Origin: Lederbergia panacisoli
GTDB lineage: Bacteria > Bacillota > Bacilli > Bacillales > Bacillaceae_C
Length of the DNA stretch: 64,000 nucleotides
NCBI RefSeq assembly: GCF_024626525.1
Contig: NZ_JANJGU010000001.1
Location: forward strand, 186,001-250,000
Reading direction: 5' to 3'
Shown: positions 8,910-16,478 of the stretch, piece after piece
Layout of the letters: each line of letters starts with the position of its first letter
Position numbering within the stretch: position 1 is the first letter of the stretch
Notes under the pieces: model-generated
What the model saw: the letters and a program-made list of their open reading frames with translations, nothing else
Told to the model about the DNA's origin: nothing
Database searches by the model: none
Position numbers and translations under genes: made by a program

Positions 8910-9209
8910 TTAATCATCAAGCTTGCTTCCAAATACATGCCTTTCTAAATTAGAGAGACGTTTTAATATATCAAAATTCGTCGTCCCTGCAGGCTGTACA
9001 GGTTGTCTACGAGATTGATCTTCCATTTGCTTTTTCAACCGTAAATTTTCCTGCTGAAGTTCATCCATTAATTGATGCATAGTTTCATAATCTTTAATGA
9101 TTAAGTCTAAAAATTTATCAACTTCTTCTTGTTTATAACCACGTACACCTGTTTTAAATTCTTTTTCTAAAATTTCCTTTGCAGTCAGTTTTAATCTTTC
9201 CGCTAACAT
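8910..9209 (-). CDS. gpsB: Cell division / elongation coordinator GpsB
   Basis: DivIVA-like adaptor that shuttles PBP1 between the lateral wall and septum. The 99-residue protein begins [18 protein letters not shown], close to the B. subtilis start, and has the membrane-binding N-terminal coiled coil ([26 protein letters not shown]). A glutamine/arginine-rich linker follows, then the C-terminal trimerisation helix [19 protein letters not shown]. Start placed at the ATG at 9209, which has AAGGTGGTG upstream; the eight extra codons of the longer frame have no homologous counterpart. ponA, its known partner, is 8 kb away in the same window. Confidence 0.96.
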   Translation of the reverse strand: MLAERLKLTAKEILEKEFKTGVRGYKQEEVDKFLDLIIKDYETMHQLMDELQQENLRLKKQMEDQSRRQPVQPAGTTNFDILKRLSNLERHVFGSKLDD

Positions 9210-9356
9210 CCGAAACACCACCTTAAAATTCACACTACATTTATCATCATTCTTTCAAAATAAAATGTTTTTGTCAATTTTGCAAGTGGTTTTTGAAAAG
9301 TTTCGAAGAAGTTTCAAAAAATGATATGAAATAACTCATCCTTTTACAAGCTCAAT

Positions 9357-9392
9357 AAAAAAAACGAGGATGTTCTAGCTTATCCTCGTCTA
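9357..9392 (-). terminator. Intrinsic terminator of the cotD-like gene
   Basis: Minus strand stem ACGAGGAT / ATCCTCGT followed by TTTTTTTT, just past the CotD stop codon. The remaining stretch to gpsB (9210-9356) holds no ORF; B. subtilis ypsA would be expected here and is absent. Confidence 0.88.
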
Positions 9393-9402
9393 AAAGAACT
9401 TT

Positions 9403-9744
9403 TTAATAAAATCCTGGTCCCATTCCTGGTCCCATTCCTGGCCCGAAGCCTGGTCCTGGAACTCCGCCCATTCCTGGTCCCATTCCCGGTCCAAACCCTG
9501 GTGCCATTCCTGGTCCAAAGCCTGGTCCTGGACCCGGCATCATTACGTTTTCAGTAGTTACTTCGTTAACGAATGAATTTGTGTGCGGGAAATAATGTTC
9601 GTGAATAATGTTTTCATGATTGACTGTTGTCGTGTGGGAAGGATGAATTTCAGGTACAATAACATTCGATACCGTATGATTGACACAGCATTTAGTCGGA
9701 TGAACAATAGGTGGGCAGACCTTTGTGTTGCAAGGATTAAACAT
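9403..9744 (-). CDS. cotD: Spore coat protein CotD-like with Gly-Pro-Met/Phe tail
   Basis: Inner spore coat protein family. The first ~75 residues carry the CotD pattern: PPIVHPTKCCVNHTVSN, IVPEIHPSHTTTVNHEN and EHYFPHTNSF, rich in His and Cys. The last ~45 residues are an unusual low-complexity tail made of GPGFGPGM-like units, not present in B. subtilis CotD. I placed the start at the ATG at 9744 (MFNPCNT) because AAAGGAG lies 8 bases upstream; the 8-residue longer frame is less likely. The position next to yprB matches B. subtilis. Expression is expected late in the mother cell. Confidence 0.88.
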   Translation of the reverse strand: MFNPCNTKVCPPIVHPTKCCVNHTVSNVIVPEIHPSHTTTVNHENIIHEHYFPHTNSFVNEVTTENVMMPGPGPGFGPGMAPGFGPGMGPGMGGVPGPGFGPGMGPGMGPGFY

Positions 9745-9979
9745 GCCGAATGCTCCTTTCTTTTTCATATATCACTTTACACTTACAGCCTATGAGAAAG
9801 GACTGACACATGTACTAATCATAATACCTATATTTCGTAAAACTCCCCAATTAATATCCGGAAAAATAAATCCATGTTCCGACTATTTTTTTGCGAAATG
9901 TGTAAAAATCTTTGAAATACGATGATTTCAGTCGAATACTGCGCTTGCCCGGGAAATGATGACTGAATTATTTCTTAAT

Positions 9980-11197
9980 TTATTTCCTGCCCAAAAGTCT
10001 TGTCATTCTTTTATTCGCATTTTTAGTAAAAAGATCATCTTTTAGAGAATGCAATTCCATTGCTGCGCTTGTATATTCAATGGCTTTAACATAATCTTTG
10101 TATTGATGCTCCATCAACTTTGCTAATTCAATATATGCGTCCTTTTTAACTGAATCCTCTCCGTGAGTAGTCACTTCCAGCCAAAGTTTCCTAGCATCGT
10201 CATATTTCCCAGCCTTTTTTAGATAAAATGCATGCTGATGTTTAGCAGAAAAATCACCTTCACTAGCTGCAATCTCAAATGTGGAAGCTGCAAGATCTCT
10301 CTCTCCAATATATTGATACCATTTGGCAATATGCATTTTTTCAGCTGGGGTTTGTCCAGGGTCCATCCCGTGAATTTGATATGTTAAATGAGTATATAGA
10401 GTGATCAATGATAAAATATCGATTTCATTATGTTTCAGGACCTTTAATATAGCTTCAGGGTTTTTTCTTTCTACATAATCAAAATAAATCATCGGCGCAA
10501 GATAGCCAGGTATATCATCCTTCCGCTTTACGCCTAATATTTCTTCTTCAACTCTAGCAAGTTTTACTGATTCCAAATTACTTTTCCATAGTCTTCTAGA
10601 AGCATGATATAAATCAAAGTGACCAAACGCAGGAAGTTTAGGAACGTGCTGACGTACAAGTGTATGCTGAGTCTTCACTTGCGGCCAATCAAACGCTTTT
10701 CCGTTATATGTCACAAGCGTTGTATAATCGACATTTTCTAAGAAACTTTTATAAAGAGCCACCTCAAAACCCGGTTCAGGCAAAAAATTCTGCCGTAAAA
10801 CAAATTCATTGCCTACAAATCGGGCATAACCGAGTAAAAATATTGAGTTCCCTGCTCCTCCATATAAACCTGTCGTCTCGGTATCAAAGAAAAACAAATC
10901 GGTCGGCGACATTCCTTTAACGGATAAAGGATGGCGACCTGAAAATTCCTCCCACATAGAAAAAGCAGTTAGAAAATCTTTTAGGCTATATTTTCCATGT
11001 TGATAATCGAGTGGATAGCGAATTTCCTTTATATAACAAAATTGATTTTCATGAAAATAAGGAGAGGCGCCAGCCTTTTTCCACTCCCCTAAATATGGCA
11101 ACTTAGATAATTGTTCTAGCGGAGCGCTGCCTTCCTTATCATGATCGCTAATATTCATATGTGCTTTAAAACGATTCAGTTTATTTTTCAGAGACAT
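9980..11197 (-). CDS. yprB: DEDD-type exonuclease MrfB (YprB)
   Basis: Predicted 3'-5' exonuclease of the RNase H-like fold. In B. subtilis YprB (MrfB) acts with helicase MrfA in repair of mitomycin C damage. The first acidic motif is DTETTG at 105-110; TYNGKAFDWPQV (~163) and the later HNEIDILSLI (~255) supply the other motifs. Residues ~290-390 resemble TPR helices (YQYIGERDLAASTFEIAA). Length 405. The start ATG has GAGGAGATG upstream. The gene follows the helicase by 14 bp, so both form one operon. Confidence 0.92.
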   Translation of the reverse strand: MSLKNKLNRFKAHMNISDHDKEGSAPLEQLSKLPYLGEWKKAGASPYFHENQFCYIKEIRYPLDYQHGKYSLKDFLTAFSMWEEFSGRHPLSVKGMSPTDLFFFDTETTGLYGGAGNSIFLLGYARFVGNEFVLRQNFLPEPGFEVALYKSFLENVDYTTLVTYNGKAFDWPQVKTQHTLVRQHVPKLPAFGHFDLYHASRRLWKSNLESVKLARVEEEILGVKRKDDIPGYLAPMIYFDYVERKNPEAILKVLKHNEIDILSLITLYTHLTYQIHGMDPGQTPAEKMHIAKWYQYIGERDLAASTFEIAASEGDFSAKHQHAFYLKKAGKYDDARKLWLEVTTHGEDSVKKDAYIELAKLMEHQYKDYVKAIEYTSAAMELHSLKDDLFTKNANKRMTRLLGRK

Positions 11198-11211
11198 TTG
11201 TTATCATCTCC

Positions 11212-13494
11212 TCATTCATATCTTGATGCATTAAGCATAACTTCTAAAAGTTCAACAGTAATATCTTTCGTTCGGATTGTAGAAATATCTGTACCAATAC
11301 ATGAAGGACATCCATCTAAACAAGGGCAGCCGGCAACTAGTTTTTTGGCCTCTTCTATTATATTTGGCATCCTTTCATAAACCTTTTCACTAATTCCAAT
11401 ACCTCCAGGATATTGGTCATAAATAAAGATAGTCGGTCTATTATTATGGGTTGCTTTAACTTGCGGTACAGTATGAATATCTGCTGGATCACACATAGCA
11501 AATAACGGAATAATAGCTTTTAAAGCGTGTGCGCAGCCCACTAATCCATATTCAAGGTCTTCCATCCCAATCTCCTTTAATTCCTTATTTAAAGAAATCC
11601 AAGCTGCATTTGTATGCAATTCCATTTCTGGAAGATGAATAGGACCAGAGCCTATATTTTCATGTGTTTCGAACTTAATCTTTTTAAAAATAGTTGCCAT
11701 CGCATTTACTGTAACGTCTCCAAAGGCAATCTCAGCATCTACCGTCTCTTTTCTTTTATCTTCTTCCAACACTTTAAGCTGGACAGCTAAGTTGGCATCT
11801 GTGTAATAATCGACTTCCACTTCTGCTACATATGCTTTTTTTTCATCCCAATCAAGAAATTCGACCTGATATTGAATTCCTTGATGTAAATAAATAGCCT
11901 CATCATGCAGAAGTGTCATCGCACTGAATGTATCCATTTCCCCAATCACTTTTACTTTCGAACGATCTGTTTGATCTATTATGACGACATTTTCTTGTGA
12001 TGCTGAACGCAAGCTAATATTATGTGCAGGGAAAGAGTCGTTCATCCAGTGCCATTTACCGCCATTTTTATGCAACACTCTTTCTTCCGTTAAAAATTCC
12101 AAAACTTCTTCAATTTCTAGATCACCAAAATACTCTCCTTCTTCAAAAGGCAATTCATAAGCCGCACATTTTAAATGATCTACGAGAATAATGAGATTTT
12201 CAGGATTAATACGTGCCGTTTCCGGTGTTTGATGAAAGAAATAATTCGGGTTTTCGATGATATATTGGTCAAGTGGAGCAGAACTTGCGACCATGATCAC
12301 TAATGATTCTGCTCTTCTTCTCCCTGCCCTTCCTGCTTGTTGCCAAGCACTCGCAATCGTTCCGGGATATCCCGTCATAATACAGACTTGCAGTTGACCA
12401 ATATCGACCCCAAGTTCAAGCGCATTTGTACTTACAACACCGTATATATCCCCATTCCTTAATCCTCTTTCGATTTCTCTACGCTGAGTTGGCAAATAAC
12501 CTCCCCGGTATCCTCTAATAGATTTAGGACCAAGCTCATTATTTACTAAACTTTGCAAATAGGTAAGAATAATTTCTACCCTCACACGACTTCTAGCAAA
12601 TATGATTGTTTGGATTTTATTTTTTAAGAATTCCCTAGCAAGCTTCCTTACTTCCAAAGTAGCACTTCTACGTATATTCAGTTGCTGGTTGACAATCGGT
12701 GGATTGTAAAAAATAAAATGCTTCGTCCCGCGTGGCGCCCCATTATTATCAATCAAATGCATTTGCTCGCCTGTGAGCTTTTCTCCAAGTTCTTTCGGGT
12801 TAGCAATGGTCGCAGATGTACAAATAAAAACCGGATTAGCTCCATAAAACCGGCAAATCCTTTTTAATCTACGAATGACATTCGCTACATGGCTTCCAAA
12901 CACCCCTCGATAAATATGGAGCTCATCTAAAATAACAAACTTTAAATTCTCAAATAATGAGACCCACTTTGTATGATGAGGCAAGATAGCTGAATGTAGC
13001 ATATCTGGGTTTGTAATCACGATATTCCCTGCTTTCCTCACCTTTTGGCGAATATTTGCTGGGGTATCCCCATCATACGTATAACTATTTATCGGCAGTC
13101 CCGCAGCATCAATTACTTCATTTATTTCACTTTTTTGATCTTGTGCGAGAGCTTTTGTTGGGAAAATATATAATGCTCGTGCGGAGTGATCTTGTAAAAT
13201 CGTTTGAAGAACAGGCAAATTATAGCATAGAGTCTTTCCGGATGCAGTCGGTGTGACAGCTGTAATGCTTTTATGAGCCATTGCCATTTGGAATGCCTCT
13301 TTTTGATGGGTATATAATTCCTTAATACCTTTATTATGTAGAGATTTCGCTAAATCTGGATGTAATTCAGAGGGGAACGGAGTTGTTTTGGCCGGTTCTT
13401 CCTCTAATGTGTGCCAGCTAACAATATTATTTTTAAAAGTAGGATTTGTTTTTAACTCAGTCAAAATATCAAGAAAATTTATCTTCCAGTTCAA
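11212..13494 (-). CDS. yprA: DExH helicase MrfA (YprA) with C-terminal zinc-binding domain
   Basis: Superfamily 2 DNA helicase acting with MrfB in excision of mitomycin C lesions (B. subtilis). Walker A is in TPTASGKTLC (~80), the DExH box is LDELH (~190), SAT is CTSATI, and motif VI is QQAGRAGRR. The C-terminal DUF1998-type region ends with a cysteine cluster, CPCLDGCPSC, that should bind zinc. The start is probably the TTG at 13494, which has GGAGAGGTGA upstream; a GTG at 13503 overlaps that site. Length about 760 residues, normal for the family. Confidence 0.93.
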   Translation of the reverse strand: MNWKINFLDILTELKTNPTFKNNIVSWHTLEEEPAKTTPFPSELHPDLAKSLHNKGIKELYTHQKEAFQMAMAHKSITAVTPTASGKTLCYNLPVLQTILQDHSARALYIFPTKALAQDQKSEINEVIDAAGLPINSYTYDGDTPANIRQKVRKAGNIVITNPDMLHSAILPHHTKWVSLFENLKFVILDELHIYRGVFGSHVANVIRRLKRICRFYGANPVFICTSATIANPKELGEKLTGEQMHLIDNNGAPRGTKHFIFYNPPIVNQQLNIRRSATLEVRKLAREFLKNKIQTIIFARSRVRVEIILTYLQSLVNNELGPKSIRGYRGGYLPTQRREIERGLRNGDIYGVVSTNALELGVDIGQLQVCIMTGYPGTIASAWQQAGRAGRRRAESLVIMVASSAPLDQYIIENPNYFFHQTPETARINPENLIILVDHLKCAAYELPFEEGEYFGDLEIEEVLEFLTEERVLHKNGGKWHWMNDSFPAHNISLRSASQENVVIIDQTDRSKVKVIGEMDTFSAMTLLHDEAIYLHQGIQYQVEFLDWDEKKAYVAEVEVDYYTDANLAVQLKVLEEDKRKETVDAEIAFGDVTVNAMATIFKKIKFETHENIGSGPIHLPEMELHTNAAWISLNKELKEIGMEDLEYGLVGCAHALKAIIPLFAMCDPADIHTVPQVKATHNNRPTIFIYDQYPGGIGISEKVYERMPNIIEEAKKLVAGCPCLDGCPSCIGTDISTIRTKDITVELLEVMLNASRYE

Positions 13495-13520
13495 ACCTAT
13501 CACCTCTCCCTTTATAATAC

Positions 13521-13534
13521 CGAATAAGCGTTCG
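13521..13534 (-). promoter_or_regulatory. Candidate LexA (DinR) box upstream of mrfA
   Basis: Minus strand CGAACGCTTATTCG matches the Bacillus SOS operator CGAACNNNNGTTCG at all fixed positions except one (A for G in the right half). It lies 26 bp above the helicase start codon and just upstream of a TATTAT. The operator pattern is established knowledge; its use here is inference from one near-match. Confidence 0.35.
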
Positions 13535-13631
13535 TTTTCCTAGTAGTTTAGCAGATTAATAATCGTGGAGAGAACTCTTTGTTTTTCTCCTTCATACAAT
13601 AAGATAAATTACAAAAAGGAGGTGCTTTACA

Positions 13632-14105
13632 ATGCCGGAAAATCGTCCGCCTAAAAAGGAGGAACATCCTTTATTCGAGCCTTTCACCCAATTAATGAAT
13701 AATATGAATCGGCTTTTTTCGGAACGTCCTGATAAGAATTTTTTACAAAACATGGATGACTTCTTTTTCCATTCAAAGCCATTTGGTGGTGGATTTGTCG
13801 CTGAACTAAAGGAAAATGAAAAAGAATATATTGTCCAAGCACAGCTCCCAGGGATAAAAAAGGACCAAATTAATATTGAAATACTTCCGCAATATATTAC
13901 CATAATGGTCAATCACCGAGAAACTGTAACAAAGGAAGATAAAACTAATACAGTTTTTCAGCAAAAAGAGTCCTGGAGCCAATCTTCACGAACGATCCCA
14001 TTTTCAAAACCAATTGATCAAAGTAAAGTATTAGCAAACCATGAGGACGGAGTACTAACTGTCACGATCCCTAAGAAAAAAGGAAAGAAAGTAAATATTG
14101 ACTAA
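13632..14105 (+). CDS. Hsp20 / alpha-crystallin family small heat shock protein
   Basis: ATP-independent holdase chaperone. Residues ~55-145 form the alpha-crystallin beta-sandwich: ELKENEKEYIVQAQLPGIKK, INIEILPQYITI, and the closing strand VLANHEDGVLTVTIPKKKG (A-x-x-x-G-V-L/I signature). The N-terminal 50 residues are variable, hydrophilic and rich in Pro, Asn and Phe. At 157 residues it is typical. A perfect AAGGAGGTG precedes the ATG, suggesting strong translation. It is flanked by terminators, so is monocistronic. In some bacilli such proteins enter the spore coat (CotM, CotP); nothing here decides this. Confidence 0.93.
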   Translation: MPENRPPKKEEHPLFEPFTQLMNNMNRLFSERPDKNFLQNMDDFFFHSKPFGGGFVAELKENEKEYIVQAQLPGIKKDQINIEILPQYITIMVNHRETVTKEDKTNTVFQQKESWSQSSRTIPFSKPIDQSKVLANHEDGVLTVTIPKKKGKKVNID

Positions 14106-14114
14106 AATAGTAAA

Positions 14115-14145
14115 AAGGAATCGCTATTTTTAACGATTCCTTTAT
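14115..14145 (+). terminator. Bidirectional terminator between hsp20 and the yppG-like gene
   Basis: AAGGAATCG / CGATTCCTT stem with a 9-nt loop and flanking A and T runs. Confidence 0.85.
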
Positions 14146-14154
14146 TTCATATAC

Positions 14155-14637
14155 CTACACTTTGAAAATACCACCGAGACCTTTTGCCATATTAGATACT
14201 TGATTTATTGCGTTCACTACTTGGCCAGCGGTGTTTACCATTTTATTTAAATCTAACGAACCCGTTTGCGTTTTAAACGAATTTAATACTGAATTCCCGT
14301 TTGGAACTTTTGGTAATTGAGGTGGTTTAGGATATGCATTTGGAAAACTTTGTTGATTATTATATTTTTCATAAAAATACCCATCCTCTGGCTGCAAAGG
14401 GTTTTGAAATAAATGATTCGCTTGTTTTTCGCTACCTTGGTGGAATACCCCTTGATCCATGTAAGTATATGGATACTGCATCCCGTTCATATAAGGCATT
14501 TGTGGCATCCCCTGCATATTCGGATATTGGGGAGGGTACATTCCATATGGATAGGGAATTTGAGAATTGGGATGTTGAAATGGCGGTCTCATTGGCATTC
14601 CTGGTTGCATATGAACATTTCGATATCGATGCAGCAT
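14155..14637 (-). CDS. yppG: YppG-like Pro/Tyr/Met-rich protein
   Basis: Probable YppG family protein, function unknown. The first ~65 residues are low complexity, rich in Pro, Met, Tyr and Gln (for example PFQHPNSQIPYPYGMYPPQ), of the kind seen in spore coat proteins. The last ~45 residues are a more ordinary conserved end: SVLNSFKTQTGSLDLNKMV and NAINQVSNMAKGLGGIF. A GGGGG ribosome site precedes the ATG. Its location next to the YppE-type gene supports the call. A spore-surface role is only inference from composition. Confidence 0.75.
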   Translation of the reverse strand: MLHRYRNVHMQPGMPMRPPFQHPNSQIPYPYGMYPPQYPNMQGMPQMPYMNGMQYPYTYMDQGVFHQGSEKQANHLFQNPLQPEDGYFYEKYNNQQSFPNAYPKPPQLPKVPNGNSVLNSFKTQTGSLDLNKMVNTAGQVVNAINQVSNMAKGLGGIFKV

Positions 14638-14698
14638 AAAGCAAGCCCCCTGAATTATTTAAGGTACTATACACTATGCCCAGCCAAAGTAAAATGTG

Positions 14699-15064
14699 TC
14701 ATTTTGATGTTTCCAGACTTTCTATCATTCGTCTTAAAATAAAATCATTTGATTGTATATGACTATTAAACTTTTTTAAACTTGAATCCGGAAAAAAAGC
14801 TCTTACCGACACCATTTGTAAATTTTCCGCTGTGTTTTTCAATTGAATCGGGTGCAAGTTTTTTGGTTTATTATTGCTTACCCATTCCATTGCAGCAGAT
14901 TCCCATTGTACGCAACTATCTCTCACCTTATCTGCAAATGGTTTCACTTCCTTATAAAAATCGCCCTTTTCTCCCGTTTCCCTACAATGTAGAAAACTTT
15001 TATGTGCATCCTCATTGAATTGGAGAAGTTTTTCTGTTAGAATTCGTAAATCATTCGTTTTCAC
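14699..15064 (-). CDS. yppE: YppE-like DUF1798 protein
   Basis: Small soluble helical-bundle protein (121 residues) of the YppE/DUF1798 family, known as a structure but without an assigned function. Visible family-like stretches are LTEKLLQFNEDAHKSFLHCR, DFYKEVKPFADKVRD and LHPIQLKNTAENLQMVSV. Start is GTG at 15064 (MKTNDL), with GGGGTG somewhat far upstream. The order yppG-yppE as in B. subtilis supports it. Confidence 0.8.
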   Translation of the reverse strand: MKTNDLRILTEKLLQFNEDAHKSFLHCRETGEKGDFYKEVKPFADKVRDSCVQWESAAMEWVSNNKPKNLHPIQLKNTAENLQMVSVRAFFPDSSLKKFNSHIQSNDFILRRMIESLETSK

Positions 15065-15090
15065 TATTTAAAACACACCCCTACATACGA

Positions 15091-15114
15091 AAAAGCAGCA
15101 TGAGAGCTGCTTTC
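15091..15114 (-). terminator. Intrinsic terminator
   Basis: Stem AAAGCAGC / GCTGCTTT with a 6-nt loop and TTTTTCG on the minus strand, between the 72-residue ORF and the YppE gene. Confidence 0.8.
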
Positions 15115-15171
15115 TAAAATTTCCTTAATTCTACTGTCTTTTCATTATATTTTCAAGCTCCGAAACGATCT

Positions 15172-15390
15172 TTAAATGGCTTCACTTAAAGTAGTTATGT
15201 TATTTGATCTTTTTTCTTCAAAGGAAATTTCTAATTTCCTAATTGTATGTTCCAGTTGTTGCTCACGCAAATTCATTGTCCGAACGATGGAACGTTTATT
15301 TTGTATAGATTTTTGTTCAACCATTTTTTCTAGATGATCTATTTGAGAGCTAATGGACTCAAGCCTTTCAATCATTTCTTCTTTAGTCAT
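15172..15390 (-). CDS. Small coiled-coil hypothetical protein (72 aa)
   Basis: Not recognised with certainty; it occupies the place of the small ypp genes (yppD/yppF) of B. subtilis. The protein is almost entirely a charged helix: MTKEEMIERLESISSQIDHL, then REQQLEHTIRKLEISFEEK, suggesting a coiled coil and a dimer. Start set at the ATG at 15390 with GGAGG nine bases upstream, trimming five codons of the longer frame. Its own terminator follows. Confidence 0.7.
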   Translation of the reverse strand: MTKEEMIERLESISSQIDHLEKMVEQKSIQNKRSIVRTMNLREQQLEHTIRKLEISFEEKRSNNITTLSEAI

Positions 15391-15529
15391 TTTGTCAGCC
15401 TCCATTCACTTCCCTTTTCTATTGTTTTCGCTATTCATTTTTAACTTCCTTCACGACTGACAAAACTAGAAGAGATTCGCTAAACAAAGTGGGGATACCG
15501 GAATTTTCTTCATTCAGTTCGACAAATTT

Positions 15530-15634
15530 TTAAGTAGATGGTCTATTTGGCCCTGTTAACTTTGGATTTCCTTCTCCAGCTTTTTTAGGATTATATTTCT
15601 TATTTTCTTTTCTTTGACCTTTTTTGTTTTCCAT
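15530..15634 (-). CDS. sspM: Small acid-soluble spore protein M-like (34 aa)
   Basis: Minor spore core protein of the SspM type. The 34-residue basic peptide begins MENKKGQRKENKKYNPKK and ends with LTGPNRPST, matching the diagnostic GGPNRPST ending of B. subtilis SspM (one G replaced by T). It has AGGAGA about 9 bases before the ATG. It lies upstream of the ypp genes and divergent from recU. Such genes are read in the forespore by sigma-G. It is too short for most automatic gene calls. Confidence 0.82.
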   Translation of the reverse strand: MENKKGQRKENKKYNPKKAGEGNPKLTGPNRPST

Positions 15635-15836
15635 ATTAATATTCTCCTATTCATGAATTTTTCTTGAAAAGTGAAACTAAGATGCACCCTATTTCGTCAA
15701 ATAATGTTATAGCGATTGTTATGGTCCGGCACCAGTGTTTCGCTCTTTATAATAATGGCTTTAATCCCATTTATTATTCATAATTACAGCCATTTTTCTC
15801 TGCTATGTTATAATTTAGCGAGTGAGGTGTAGGTCA

Positions 15837-16445
15837 ATGGAGTTTCATTACCCCAATGGAAAAAAATACCGGCGCGAGCCTTCTCCCCAAAAAAGTAATA
15901 ACAAGGAGAAAATAATCTCATACAGCAAAAGAGGCATGACGCTTGAGGAAGATTTAAATGAGACGAATTTGTATTATTTATCTAAAGGAATGGCAGTCAT
16001 TCATAAAAAACCAACTCCAATACAAATCGTTCAAGTGGACTATCAATCTCGAAGTACAGCGGTTATAAAAGAAGCATATTTTCGGCAAGCTTCCACAACT
16101 GATTATAATGGTGTATATAAAGGCAAATATATTGATTTTGAAGCGAAGGAAACACAAAGCAATACTTCATTTCCACTTAGAAATTTTCACGAACATCAGA
16201 TTAATCATATGAAAAATGTGGTAAGTCATAATGGGATAGCTTTTGTCATTTTGCGTTTCGTTAATGCAGATGAAGTATTTTTATTAGAGAGCAAAGACTT
16301 ATTCTCATTTTGGGACCGTATGGAAAGTGGAGGAAGAAAATCAATCAAGAGAGAAGAAATTATAAGCTGTGGACATCGCATTGAATATGGTTTACATCCG
16401 AGAATCGATTATTTAAAAGTAATTCAGCAATTATTACTTATATGA
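15837..16445 (+). CDS. recU: Holliday junction resolvase RecU
   Basis: Endonuclease resolving four-way junctions in recombination and chromosome segregation. At 202 residues it is of normal size. Core motifs: [30 protein letters not shown], the active-site stretch [13 protein letters not shown] (D and E-x-K of the nuclease) and [10 protein letters not shown]. The start is the ATG at 15837 (MEFHYPNGK) rather than the GTG 15 bases up, which overlaps the GTGAGGTG ribosome site; B. subtilis RecU also starts just before YPNGK. recU-ponA is a conserved operon, with a 33-bp gap here. Confidence 0.96.
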   Translation: MEFHYPNGKKYRREPSPQKSNNKEKIISYSKRGMTLEEDLNETNLYYLSKGMAVIHKKPTPIQIVQVDYQSRSTAVIKEAYFRQASTTDYNGVYKGKYIDFEAKETQSNTSFPLRNFHEHQINHMKNVVSHNGIAFVILRFVNADEVFLLESKDLFSFWDRMESGGRKSIKREEIISCGHRIEYGLHPRIDYLKVIQQLLLI

Positions 16446-16478
16446 TCATCTCTACCTAGAAAGTGAGGAATACTGCTT

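Noticed and set aside
8447-8948. ORFs overlapping the RNase P RNA
   Set aside because: They lie on the complement of rnpB and extend into its conserved core.
9403-9540. Considered collagen-like (BclA-type) Gly-X-Y repeat
   Set aside because: The period is four (GPGF, GPGM), not three, and the N-terminal part is CotD.
13592-13912. 106-residue minus-strand ORF opposite hsp20
   Set aside because: Antisense shadow of a conserved coding frame with no ribosome site.
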